A stretch of 32,276 nt of DNA from Clostridiales bacterium (GTDB lineage Bacteria; Bacillota; Clostridia; Oscillospirales; Oscillospiraceae). Positions 6,896 to 15,328 of the stretch are shown here, one piece after another; position 1 is the first letter of the stretch, and the number at the start of each line of letters is the position of its first letter. Position numbers and translations under genes: made by a program. Under the pieces are notes generated by a model. It made no database searches. It had not been told where the DNA came from and saw only the letters and a program-made list of their open reading frames with translations. The stretch lies in NCBI GenBank assembly GCA_012719235.1, contig JAAYAR010000088.1, positions 1 to 32,276 of the forward strand, given 5' to 3'.

Positions 6896-8869
6896 TCAGA
6901 ATCTTCCGATATCTCTGGCGATCGTGGCCGCGGTCGCATTGGCCTCCCCTATGCTTTTCGGCACCACGCAGTCGCCCAACTGATAAAAACGTTTCGCGCA
7001 GTTTCTCAGCGCAACCGCTTCATCCGAAAGCGGCCGCTGGCCCGCGGCAATTATCACGGTATCCGCAGCAAAGTACTTTTCCCCCTCGGGCGTTACGCAA
7101 TTGATGCCGCCGGCATCAATGCTGACAGCCTTCGTGTTGTAGCTGACATCAATACCCAGCATATCTATCTGAGCCTGAACGGTTACGCCATGAAGGAAGT
7201 TGCCGCCGGTATTCATTTGGTCCGCCATCTCGACGACGCTAACCTTCCTTCCGAGGTTTGTCAGATATATCGCAAGCTCCGTTCCGACAAGACCGGCTCC
7301 CAAAATTACCGCCGTCGCACCAACCTTATCCGGATCCGCGTAGGCTTCTTCGGCAAAGCATACGTTCTCGCCGTCAATCCCCGGTATATCGGGTTTGACC
7401 GGTACTGCGCCGAGCGCCGCGATTATCACGTCCGCGTTGACGCTGCTAGCGTATTCGGGCGTCACGGTCGTGTTCAGTCTGAGGTCGATATCGGAGCGCC
7501 CGATCAGGCGCCTTTGCAGCTCTATGTACTCCATCAAGTGAGCCTTAAACGGTACGTTTTCCTCACACAATATGCTTCCGCCCAAACGGTCGCTTTTTTC
7601 ACATAAAATAACCTTATGGCCGTTTTTGGCGGCTGTCAACGCTGCCTGCATGCCGCCTATCCCGCCGCCTGCGACGAGTACTGTCTGCTTTTTAGCCTCG
7701 GGCAGAGCGCGCTGAAAATATCGTTCACGGCTGGTTTCGGGATTCAGCGCGCAGAAAAACTGACCGTGATCTTTCAGGTGCGAGAAGCAGTACATGCAGC
7801 GCATGCAGCGGATTATCTCATCCTCGCGCCCGTCACGCGCCTTGTTCGGAATGTCGGGGTCGCAGATCAGTCCGCGAGCCATCTCGGTGATATCCGCTTT
7901 GCCCGATGAGATTATCTCTTCCATCATGACGGGATCGGTGAGCGCGCCTACAGTGGCGACCAAGGATTTTTTTACATGTTTCTTTATTTCGGCAGCATAC
8001 TTCACGTTAACGCCGTCTTCAAGGAAGATGCTGGGGTGAGTGGTCCCGAATACGTTGTTCTTTTCGGTAAGGCCTGTCGAGCTGCCTACGGAAACGTGTA
8101 TTATATCCGCGTGCCCGTCGAGCTGCTGGGCAAACTTAATTCCTTCTTCAATGCCGTAACCGCCGGAATGGGCGGAGGTCCCGCTTATCCGCACCTCCAC
8201 AGGGAATCCTGCGCCGCATAGTCTGTGTATAGCGTCGACTACTTCAACTGTAAATCGGGCGCGGTTTTCGATGCTTCCCCCCCATTTGTCGGTCCGCTTG
8301 TTGTTTCTCGGGTCCATGAACTGGTTCAGCAGCCAGCCGTGACCTGCGTGGACGGTGACCATTCCGAAACCGCATTCCTTCACTGCTTTCGCTGCTTCGG
8401 CGAACTTGTCAACGACATACCAGATGATGTCTTCCGGCATCTCCAGGACCTGAACACCGTTATAAACGCAGGCAGAAGGCCCGTAGACCGGCGGCTCGGT
8501 CCCCGGCGCGTAGTTCATCAGACTTCCCGCGTTCATGCCTGAGTGCTGGAGTTCGATAGAGAGTACCGCTCCGTGACGGTTTACGTTATCGGCAAGTCTT
8601 GAGAGGCTGTGGCGCACGTAGCGGTCGTCAAGGCTGACCTGATATCTGTGGCGCTTACCGTATTTGCTGTCTACGATAGCCTCGCCGAGCGTGATGGCGG
8701 CCACCCCGCCCTGGGCCTTCCTCTCGTAGTATGTCACAGCGTCCTCGGTGAACTCCCCGTCGAGCGTCACGTCAGGGTGACCAGTGGGCGCAGAGAATAT
8801 TCTGTTGCGAAACAGAGTATCGCCGATCCTAATCGGTTCAAACAAATGCGGATAGTCGAGATAACCCAT
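6896..8869 (-). CDS. Old Yellow Enzyme family Fe-S flavoprotein (2,4-dienoyl-CoA reductase / BaiCD-like)
   Basis: A 657-residue enzyme with the domain order of FadH, BaiCD/BaiH and clostridial enoate reductases. An FMN TIM barrel covers about residues 1-345, including HAGHGWLLNQFMDPRNNKR (174-192) and WGGSIENRARF. A 4Fe-4S cysteine set follows (C355, C358, C361, C373). Then come FAD (GGGIGG, 401-406) and NAD(P) (LGAGLVGTEL, 523-532) Rossmann folds. Such enzymes reduce activated C=C bonds using NAD(P)H. I chose the ATG at 8869, with AAGGAG about 10 bases upstream. The cysteine spacing is CxxCxxC-x11-C, one residue shorter than the CxxCxxxC-x11-C I recall for FadH. A hexanucleotide repeat tract lies just before the ribosome binding site. 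The substrate cannot be read. Confidence 0.87.
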   Translation of the reverse strand: MGYLDYPHLFEPIRIGDTLFRNRIFSAPTGHPDVTLDGEFTEDAVTYYERKAQGGVAAITLGEAIVDSKYGKRHRYQVSLDDRYVRHSLSRLADNVNRHGAVLSIELQHSGMNAGSLMNYAPGTEPPVYGPSACVYNGVQVLEMPEDIIWYVVDKFAEAAKAVKECGFGMVTVHAGHGWLLNQFMDPRNNKRTDKWGGSIENRARFTVEVVDAIHRLCGAGFPVEVRISGTSAHSGGYGIEEGIKFAQQLDGHADIIHVSVGSSTGLTEKNNVFGTTHPSIFLEDGVNVKYAAEIKKHVKKSLVATVGALTDPVMMEEIISSGKADITEMARGLICDPDIPNKARDGREDEIIRCMRCMYCFSHLKDHGQFFCALNPETSRERYFQRALPEAKKQTVLVAGGGIGGMQAALTAAKNGHKVILCEKSDRLGGSILCEENVPFKAHLMEYIELQRRLIGRSDIDLRLNTTVTPEYASSVNADVIIAALGAVPVKPDIPGIDGENVCFAEEAYADPDKVGATAVILGAGLVGTELAIYLTNLGRKVSVVEMADQMNTGGNFLHGVTVQAQIDMLGIDVSYNTKAVSIDAGGINCVTPEGEKYFAADTVIIAAGQRPLSDEAVALRNCAKRFYQLGDCVVPKSIGEANATAATIARDIGRF

Positions 8870-8888
8870 ATTCTTCGTGCTCCTTTTG

Positions 8889-8912
8889 ATATTAATATTA
8901 GTATTAGTATTT
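8889..8912. repeat. Hexanucleotide tandem repeat (about four copies) next to the ribosome binding site
   Basis: On the minus strand the tract reads AATACT, AATACT, AATATT, AATATC in succession and ends a few bases before AAGGAG of the Old Yellow Enzyme gene. Copy-number change here would alter the leader, not the reading frame. Confidence 0.55.
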
Positions 8913-8960
8913 CGTTGCGTAGACTTATCTGCAAAAAGGGTCGTATGTACAATGCGCGCA

Positions 8961-8996
8961 AATAATTGCAGCGGTGCAGGCCGCAGCTGCAAACAT
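8961..8996 (-). terminator. Imperfect hairpin between P-II gene and Old Yellow Enzyme gene
   Basis: TTGCAG plus CGG pairs with CCG plus CTGCAA across a GC-rich loop, with a three-base bulge. On the minus strand it is followed by AATTATTT. This may partly separate the P-II/DUF1538 pair from the downstream flavoenzymes. Confidence 0.3.
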
Positions 8997-9032
8997 TATA
9001 TGACTGCCTGTCCGGCGTGTCACGGGAAAAAG

Positions 9033-9749
9033 TCAGCTTTTGTTTTGTTCATCAACAAGCTCTATAAGACCCCTTGTCTCCAGGATGGGCTCGATGAACA
9101 GGATCCCTTTTCCGGGTTCGTCAAGCTGGAGACCGTCGGACAGCGCCTGCACCACGTTGTCAACAAGATGGCTGGGAGTGAGGATAATAACAAGATCCTT
9201 TTCCGGTTCGATCTCAATGCCGAACAGTCTCGTACAGAGCTCCGCGCCGGCACCGCGCCCGTGCAGGATCGTGCCCCCCTTAACTCCGGCTTTGCGCGCT
9301 ATTTCCATGACTTCGTCTGACATACCGCGCTCCACGATTACTGTCAGTTTTTTAAACATGCTTTCCCCTTCCGTATGATACGCAGCCGAACCTGCCTGTT
9401 CATTCTCCGTTTCTTTATTATTATGAAATCCCACTGTCTTCAGTATCGCTGTAGTATAAGCGATGCCGTGGCCGGGTTTGTCAAGGTGAAGTTCCTGCAC
9501 AAGATAATCAAGTACCTCACCGGTCCTTCCGCCCCTGATAACAAAATTCACTATTTGTTTTTTCTGGCTCTTGATTCCCAGAAGGTTCAATACGTGGCTT
9601 TTAACGGTACCTTTACCCAACATTACGATCCCGTATTGAATACCGCTCTCTTTTGCAAAGCGGATGCATTTGTTGCCTTGGCTTTCATCGAGGATCAAAG
9701 TCAGGACCCGGTCACTACTGAGCATCAACTCATCCTTCGTGTCACCCAT
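9033..9749 (-). CDS. Tandem-domain P-II-like signalling protein
   Basis: The 238-residue protein holds two P-II-like (GlnB-fold) domains, about residues 13-107 and 131-233, joined by a hydrophilic linker. Each ends in the P-II C-terminal signature: KPGHGIAYTTAIL (91-103) and EPGKGILFIEPIL (211-223), equivalent to GDGKIFV in GlnB. Each has a glycine-rich turn where the T-loop begins (LGKGTVKSHVLNLLG and HGRGAGAELCTRLFG). The GlnB uridylylation tyrosine segment is not visible, so control by uridylylation is unlikely; nucleotide sensing is inferred. It overlaps the DUF1538 gene by 8 bases, with GGAGG inside that gene, which implies tight coupling. By analogy with GlnK-AmtB it probably binds and regulates that membrane protein. 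Confidence 0.82.
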   Translation of the reverse strand: MGDTKDELMLSSDRVLTLILDESQGNKCIRFAKESGIQYGIVMLGKGTVKSHVLNLLGIKSQKKQIVNFVIRGGRTGEVLDYLVQELHLDKPGHGIAYTTAILKTVGFHNNKETENEQAGSAAYHTEGESMFKKLTVIVERGMSDEVMEIARKAGVKGGTILHGRGAGAELCTRLFGIEIEPEKDLVIILTPSHLVDNVVQALSDGLQLDEPGKGILFIEPILETRGLIELVDEQNKS

Positions 9750-11262
9750 GATTGCCTCCAGTCGGTATTTTTGTTGAAACCTTGGTCTTTGGGGAACTGC
9801 GTGTTCTTACCTGATACAGCGCACCGAGCAGTTCGATCGCTATGATAGGCATCATAGCGACGATCGCTATCATCCCGAATCCGTCGGTGACGAGGTCGGC
9901 TGTCGGGACTCGATTAGCGACTCCCTGAACAAAAGCAAGCGAGAATGTTGCGGTCATCGGCCCCGAGGCAACTCCGCCGGCGTCGAAAGCCATTCCGACA
10001 AACAGATCAGGCACAAAGAATGCCAAAATGACGGCGATACCGAATCCCGGCAGCAGATACATCCACAGGCGCAGGCCGGGTATCAGGATCCTGAGCGCGG
10101 ACATGAAAATCGATAGTCCTACCGCGATAGACAAGAATACCAAAACAAGGACTCGCCTCACATACCCGCCGGTGACATCTTCTATCTGATTTGTCAGAAC
10201 ATGGACGGCGGGTTCCGCAAGGACCGTTGTCAACCCAAGCAGCAGCGCAACTACCATCACGGGAATTGTTGATTCCATTTCTGCAAGTCTCTGGCCGATC
10301 TGGGTGCCGACAGCCATGAAGCCTCCGTTGACTCCCAGCAGAAATATTACGAGCCCGACAAAAGTAAAGATAAACCCCCGGACAATATCTACGACTCTGT
10401 TTTTGTGGTGTTTGAAAGATAATAACTGGAATACAATGTATACGATTATGATAGGCAGCAGTGACAGAAACGATTCCCATGCTATATTAGCAATCCTGGT
10501 ACTATATACTTCAAGCAGGCTCATTTTCGTAATGGCCTCTTCGGGCAAGGACCCTCCGAGGCTGTCAATATCGAAGATCAGGCCCGCAATAACTATCCCC
10601 AATATTGCTCCGGTCGATGAAATTCCGACCAGCCCGAAGCTGTCCTCCTCGCCCTTCTTGCTGTCCTTTTTCAGGGCTGAAACACCGCCGGCTATTGCCA
10701 GCATAAAGGGAACGGTAATAGCGCCTGTCGTAGCTCCCGATGCATCAAACGCGATAGAGATAATGTCCTGAGACGAGAACAGCGACAGGATAAAGATCAA
10801 GCCGTACGCGGCAGCGAAGACGTACCTGAGCCTGACGCCGCGTATGATTCTCAGCATGCCGAGCGTCATCATAACGGCGATACCTACCGATACAACAATA
10901 ACAACTGTTAAGCGTGTGAGTTGTCCGGCGGTCACCCTGTCGACCTGACCGGCCAGTATACCCAGGTCAGGCTCGGCGAAAGAAATGAAGAAGCCGATAA
11001 CAAGACAGATCGTGATCGTCAAAGCAAAGCTTTTTGAATTGGCTATTGTATTTCCGATACCGTGCCCGATCGGGTCGAGCCCCTGGTCGATACCGAACAG
11101 AAACAATGTGAGCCCGACGATAACCATGACCGATCCGATCAAAAACGCGTACAACAGAGTCGAGTCAATCGGGCAGATCGTGAAATTCAGCACGACAACA
11201 ATCCCTGTTATCGGCAGTACAGAAAAGAGCACCTCTTTTAACTTTTCCTTTAAACCTCCCAA
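9742..11262 (-). CDS. DUF1538 family polytopic membrane protein
   Basis: A 506-residue, very hydrophobic protein with about 12 membrane segments and a clear internal duplication. AEPDLGILAGQVDRVTAG in the first half corresponds to AEPAVHVLTNQIEDVTGG in the second, each after a GL.LFLLG.. helix and a GxGxxIA/Q element. Conserved AEP and polar residues inside helices suggest a transporter or channel. I recognise the family as DUF1538, for which I know no confirmed substrate. The start is a TTG at 11262, with GAGGTG 5-6 bases upstream. The coupled tandem P-II gene suggests regulated transport, possibly of a nitrogen compound or ion; that is inference from ammonium transporters. The GRE gene is 147 bases upstream on the same strand. 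Confidence 0.8.
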   Translation of the reverse strand: MGGLKEKLKEVLFSVLPITGIVVVLNFTICPIDSTLLYAFLIGSVMVIVGLTLFLFGIDQGLDPIGHGIGNTIANSKSFALTITICLVIGFFISFAEPDLGILAGQVDRVTAGQLTRLTVVIVVSVGIAVMMTLGMLRIIRGVRLRYVFAAAYGLIFILSLFSSQDIISIAFDASGATTGAITVPFMLAIAGGVSALKKDSKKGEEDSFGLVGISSTGAILGIVIAGLIFDIDSLGGSLPEEAITKMSLLEVYSTRIANIAWESFLSLLPIIIVYIVFQLLSFKHHKNRVVDIVRGFIFTFVGLVIFLLGVNGGFMAVGTQIGQRLAEMESTIPVMVVALLLGLTTVLAEPAVHVLTNQIEDVTGGYVRRVLVLVFLSIAVGLSIFMSALRILIPGLRLWMYLLPGFGIAVILAFFVPDLFVGMAFDAGGVASGPMTATFSLAFVQGVANRVPTADLVTDGFGMIAIVAMMPIIAIELLGALYQVRTRSSPKTKVSTKIPTGGNHG

Positions 11263-11344
11263 ATAAACACCTCTTTTGCAACAAATATGTTATAAGATCA
11301 AATCTCATCTATACCGGTCCGCAAAGCATCGGCACAAACAAGAG

Positions 11345-11390
11345 CGATCCGATTTGTATACTATTTCCCCCCTCGATCCTGCGATTTGTA
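11345..11390. repeat. Imperfect direct repeat upstream of the DUF1538 gene
   Basis: CGATCCGATTTGTA (11345-11358) recurs as CGATCCTGCGATTTGTA (11374-11390), with three extra bases. It lies in the 147-base gap between the GRE and DUF1538 genes and could be a regulator site. Confidence 0.3.
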
Positions 11391-11409
11391 GATATTTCAT
11401 TCAACAGCC

Positions 11410-13857
11410 CTAGAGGAGCTGCTCTGTACGCATGATTATGTCGTCCTGGATCTCCGGGGAAAGCTGCACAAAGTACGCGCTAAAGCCTCCGACGCGGACG
11501 ATCAGGTTTTTATGGTTTTCGGGGTGGATCTTTGCGTCGGCGAGCTCAGCTGCGTCGGCAATATTGTATTGTATATGGGTCCCTCCGCTCCTTAAGAAGG
11601 TATCCGTAAACACGGCCAGCTTTTTTCTGCTCTCGGGCGTCTTGAATATTGACGAAGAGAATTTTTGATTCAGAACGGAGGCGTATGATTCCTTAGAAGT
11701 TTTGAGGACCGAGTTTGCGACCGCGGTCGGACCGTTTATATCCGCGCCCCGCATCGGTGAGACTGAGCCGTCATTCAGAGGTTCTTTCTTTTTTCGGCCG
11801 TTGGGAAGCGCGCCGACGCCCAGTCCGCCGAAGTAATGCCATGAGAGCCCCTCACGCGCAACTACACGGTAGCCTCTGTAGGGCGAATCGTCGTACGCTC
11901 TTATTACCGAAGCCGAATATGCGCCGAGCTCGTTAATAAAAGCGTCAACTTCATCATTGTCGTTGCCGAATTTCGGTGCCTTCAGGCACATCTGTCTTAT
12001 CCGCTCTCCGTCAGGGCCTTCAAAATTCGAGTCAAGAGCGTTCAGAAGCTCGTCCATAGTCAGCTTTTTTTCGTCAAAGACCAGCTTTTTTATAGCCATG
12101 AGAGAGTCGCCGACGTCCACAATCGCGCGGTCCGACAAACCGAAAATATGAAAATCGGGATCGGGCACCATGACGTCCTTTCCGGTGTCCATGCAGGCCT
12201 GAACGGCGACGCTTGAAAGGAACGGAAACCGGATCCATTTTTGCGCTTCTTCCCTTGCGAGGCGGCCGAGCCACAACGTCCTGTTGATGACGAAACTGTG
12301 CTGTTTTTTGAAAGCATCGTACAGCTCTTCAAACGCACCGAACTCACGGGGGTCTCCCGTTTCCAGCCCTAGTTTCTTTCCCGTCATTGGGACGACACCG
12401 TTGTGCAGGGTCATGTCAAGCATAACGGCCAGATTCACAGCCGCGACTCCCTCCATACCGTAATGCTCGACCATAGTCGGCAGTGTCGGATAGACGCATC
12501 CCAGGCCATACCAGTCGCGTGCCTCTTCGACAGGTATGCCGTCCTCGACGTAGTGTTTTATAACACTTTCGTCATTCTCAAAAAGCGGAATGCCTCCCCT
12601 CGTCTGCAGATTAGTCTCTATGGCTTTCTCTATAAGCCACATCGGGCAATTTCTATGCCAGCGCAGGCCGACTGTGGGGGACGATTGTTTCAAAAGAGCG
12701 ACGGCGTGGAGGAAAAGGTAGCTCAACTCGTTTGAGGCATCCTCTCCGTTTTTGTCCACTCCTCCGATCTCTATGTTGTTTATTCCGAAATTGACCTGAT
12801 GGCTCTCCTTGTCGGAGACGCTTGTGACATATATCTGCGTTCCCCAGCGCCCGATGAGTTCTTCTATCAGTTCCGCGGCGCGCTCCAGCGTCAACGTTCC
12901 TCTTTCAAGGTCTTTTCGGAAGTATGGATAGAGGTATTGGTCGGGCCTGCCCCACTGAGGATAGTTACATATGGGGTGTTCTAGATTTTTACATACGCCG
13001 ACAATGGCCATGGACTGCAGAGCCTCATGGAGCGTCTCGGCGGGATATTCGGGAACCTTCCGGCATATACGCGCGATCTCATACAATTCCGCACGCCGCG
13101 AGCTGCTGGTCTCAACCCGGGCCATGGCTTCCGCCAGATCCGAATACCTGTGCGCCAAAGAGATGCATGCTTCAAGAGCGATGATCGCGGATTTCCAGAA
13201 TATGATGCTGTCGACTCTGGTCTGCCTTTTTTCGATAAACGTTTCTATGTTTTTTCTGGCCTCATCTATGGTGCCGCGCAGACCTTTTGCGAGGATCTTG
13301 TCGAACATCACCGCCGAAGTCTCGTTCGGGAAAAGGCCCGTATCCAAAGTCGGATCTTTGCCTTTCGCCTCCTCATAATCGGAGGCCCAGTCTCCAACAG
13401 CATCCCGCCACACAGCCGCGCACTTAGCGGGCGCGCATATATCCCGGAAATATTCGGCGCTCTGCCTGAGTACTTCTCTTTCTTCATCTGTGATTGCGCT
13501 TTGCGCCGTTATGGTCATTCCGACCCCGCCGCTGTCGTTCCAGATGTCCGGGATATAGTCGCCGCAGGCGTCGATGGTTGTGTATGCTCCGAGGACACTG
13601 GGGGTGAGCCTCCCTACAAGGACGTCAAAATCAAGAATACTTATTGGGACATTCAGCACGATGTGCTCAAATTGTTTTGCCCTGCGGATCTGAATATCCT
13701 CTCCACAGGTCGCTTTCGCTGATTCCAGAGCGAGTCTTTGCCTGTCGACGAATATCTTGTTAGGAGCATTTTTAACAGCGGTCTGCCAGGCTTGTATACG
13801 ATCGCTCAGTTCGAGCTCGTCTATCTTCCGAAGCAATGTCCTGTCTACGTCTGCCAT
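11410..13857 (-). CDS. Glycyl radical enzyme (pyruvate formate-lyase superfamily) of unknown substrate
   Basis: The 815-residue protein has the size and both signatures of a glycyl radical enzyme. The thiyl-radical cysteine lies in YGLGCVYP (C454), and the C-terminal radical loop is VRVGGFSAYF (Gly791). Known members (PFL, CutC, glycerol and propanediol dehydratases, HypD, hydroxyphenylacetate decarboxylase, benzylsuccinate synthase) cut or form C-C, C-O or C-N bonds anaerobically after activation by a radical-SAM enzyme. The eliminases have Glu two residues after the Cys (GCVE); here it is Tyr456. The PFL double cysteine is also absent. No activase is present in the window. I chose the ATG at 13857 because AAGGA lies 11 bases before it; an in-frame ATG at 13869 overlaps that site. 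The substrate is unknown. Confidence 0.9.
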   Translation of the reverse strand: MADVDRTLLRKIDELELSDRIQAWQTAVKNAPNKIFVDRQRLALESAKATCGEDIQIRRAKQFEHIVLNVPISILDFDVLVGRLTPSVLGAYTTIDACGDYIPDIWNDSGGVGMTITAQSAITDEEREVLRQSAEYFRDICAPAKCAAVWRDAVGDWASDYEEAKGKDPTLDTGLFPNETSAVMFDKILAKGLRGTIDEARKNIETFIEKRQTRVDSIIFWKSAIIALEACISLAHRYSDLAEAMARVETSSSRRAELYEIARICRKVPEYPAETLHEALQSMAIVGVCKNLEHPICNYPQWGRPDQYLYPYFRKDLERGTLTLERAAELIEELIGRWGTQIYVTSVSDKESHQVNFGINNIEIGGVDKNGEDASNELSYLFLHAVALLKQSSPTVGLRWHRNCPMWLIEKAIETNLQTRGGIPLFENDESVIKHYVEDGIPVEEARDWYGLGCVYPTLPTMVEHYGMEGVAAVNLAVMLDMTLHNGVVPMTGKKLGLETGDPREFGAFEELYDAFKKQHSFVINRTLWLGRLAREEAQKWIRFPFLSSVAVQACMDTGKDVMVPDPDFHIFGLSDRAIVDVGDSLMAIKKLVFDEKKLTMDELLNALDSNFEGPDGERIRQMCLKAPKFGNDNDEVDAFINELGAYSASVIRAYDDSPYRGYRVVAREGLSWHYFGGLGVGALPNGRKKKEPLNDGSVSPMRGADINGPTAVANSVLKTSKESYASVLNQKFSSSIFKTPESRKKLAVFTDTFLRSGGTHIQYNIADAAELADAKIHPENHKNLIVRVGGFSAYFVQLSPEIQDDIIMRTEQLL

Positions 13858-14573
13858 ATATGACACCATCCTTAAATATGCTTAAAGGGCAAAAAAGCAC
13901 CGAATTCCGACAGTCCCGAGCTGACCAAAATATAAGCGTCGTTATACTGAGTATATCACGGATTCCGGAAATAATCGAGGTAAAACATGTCTTTCTGTTC
14001 GCAGAGTAATTTATGCTGCTGACTGTAATACTTACCGCCGCATCCGGTACAGGCCGCGGGTGTATTATACCGGCTTTACCGCGCCTGGTTTGCCGCATAT
14101 GATCTGACCCGGAAAAACTTCATCGAGCTATCTGAATAAAATGAATACAGTTTATTGATAATTATTCAGGACTGTGATATGCTTTTCATGCGAATATTCT
14201 TAGTCTTGAGTTTACCTCCCCCAAAGCGAGGAGGGAACGCGGGCATTCGAACATTCCGGCAGGAATATGTCAGTCAGGTTTCAACCGCTGTCAAAGGACA
14301 TATGTCCCTGACAATGAACGGAATCAACGGAGCATATGCCTGCCTTTATCTTTAATCGGTCGACATAGGAGGTGGTTTCTATGTTTTGAAGACTTCCCCG
14401 CTCGCTCGTTATTTTTTCATCAGCGCAAGTCAGGGGCGGCATATGCCGGAATCTGACAACACTGTACCGTAAGCGAGCGCTGTCCCGGTCAATCCATCCG
14501 GGTTTTCGCAGCGTAATCCGGCGGCTGTTCCCCAATTAAACCGGAAGCAAATTAACTGAAAGGATCTGTGCAC
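13858..14573. other. 716-base non-coding stretch with dyads and a two-codon ORF
   Basis: No convincing gene is seen here; the open frames have no binding sites or recognisable products. It contains the dyad TATACTGAGTATA (13943-13955) in the GRE leader and four CATATG hexamers (14096, 14299, 14333, 14440). Two of these form larger palindromes: GGACATATGTCC (14297-14308) flanked by GTCA and TGAC, and GGCATATGCC (14438-14447), also flanked by GTCA and TGAC. At 14367-14389 a perfect AGGAGGT is followed by ATG TTT TGA. Confidence 0.5.
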
Positions 14574-15299
14574 ATGACAAAAGGAAAATTCGGCCTGAGC
14601 CTTGCGGCTGTCGCGGTGATTTCCTTCGGTTTCGTCGCACTAAGACAGCCTCAATGCGTATTGCTTGTCGCTGGCTTCGCTCTTCTGGCAGAGAAAGATG
14701 AATGGCTCAACCGTCAGGTCATGCAGGCGATACTGCTGACTGTCGCATATTATCTTGTCGATCTTGTGATCGGGTGGATATTTGGCGGTATTGCTCGGTT
14801 GTTCAGCTGGTCAAGGCTCTACGGGGCGGCCGGTGCTATGAGTTCTGTGGACGCTGTTTTGAGCGACCTGGTCTACATTGCTCTGATCGTACTGTGTGTT
14901 ATTGCGGTGCTGCGGCTGGTTCGAGGAAAAGATGCGGCAATACCTTTTATCTCAAAAATGGCCGGCGGGGACTTCACCGCTGCTTTTGCGGCCAGACCGA
15001 AAGCACCGGCAGCTCCTGCTCAGGCGGTCCCGTCCGTATATACTACGCCTCAGCAGACAACTGCGGCTCCGGTGCAGCCGGGCACTCAGCCGCAGGCTGC
15101 CTCAGCACCGCAGGCAGGGCCTGCCGTACAGACGGCTCCGGTTGCCACACCGGCTCCCGCTGTGCAGCCTCCCGCACCCGTTCAGAATACCGCTGCCGCA
15201 CCTCAGAGCGTAACGGCTCCGAGGACATGCCGTGTCTGCTCTTCTGTTCTGGGTAAGGAAGCCAGATTCTGCACAGTGTGCGGTACGAAAGCGGAATGA
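14574..15299 (+). CDS. Zinc-ribbon membrane protein, ribbon at the C terminus
   Basis: A 241-residue protein of unknown function. Three to four hydrophobic segments fill about residues 7-125 (including VMQAILLTVAYYLVDLVIG and DLVYIALIVLCVIAVL). A long Ala/Pro/Gln/Thr-rich flexible linker follows (about 140-215). The C terminus is a zinc-ribbon of two CxxC knuckles (CRVCSSVLGKEARFCTVCG). AAAGGA lies 9 bases before the ATG at 14574; a GTG at 14568 is in frame but too close to that site. The next gene, 29 bases on, encodes another zinc-ribbon membrane protein with the ribbon at the N terminus, so the two may form a pair. Zinc-ribbons of this kind are common in Bacillota, but their role is not known. 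Confidence 0.7.
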   Translation: MTKGKFGLSLAAVAVISFGFVALRQPQCVLLVAGFALLAEKDEWLNRQVMQAILLTVAYYLVDLVIGWIFGGIARLFSWSRLYGAAGAMSSVDAVLSDLVYIALIVLCVIAVLRLVRGKDAAIPFISKMAGGDFTAAFAARPKAPAAPAQAVPSVYTTPQQTTAAPVQPGTQPQAASAPQAGPAVQTAPVATPAPAVQPPAPVQNTAAAPQSVTAPRTCRVCSSVLGKEARFCTVCGTKAE

Positions 15300-15328
15300 A
15301 AACACTATAAATAAATAGGAGTGAAAAT

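Noticed and set aside
14281..14535. Minus-strand 84-codon open frame
   Set aside because: No ribosome binding site, no recognisable motif, and arginine/serine-rich composition typical of a chance frame.
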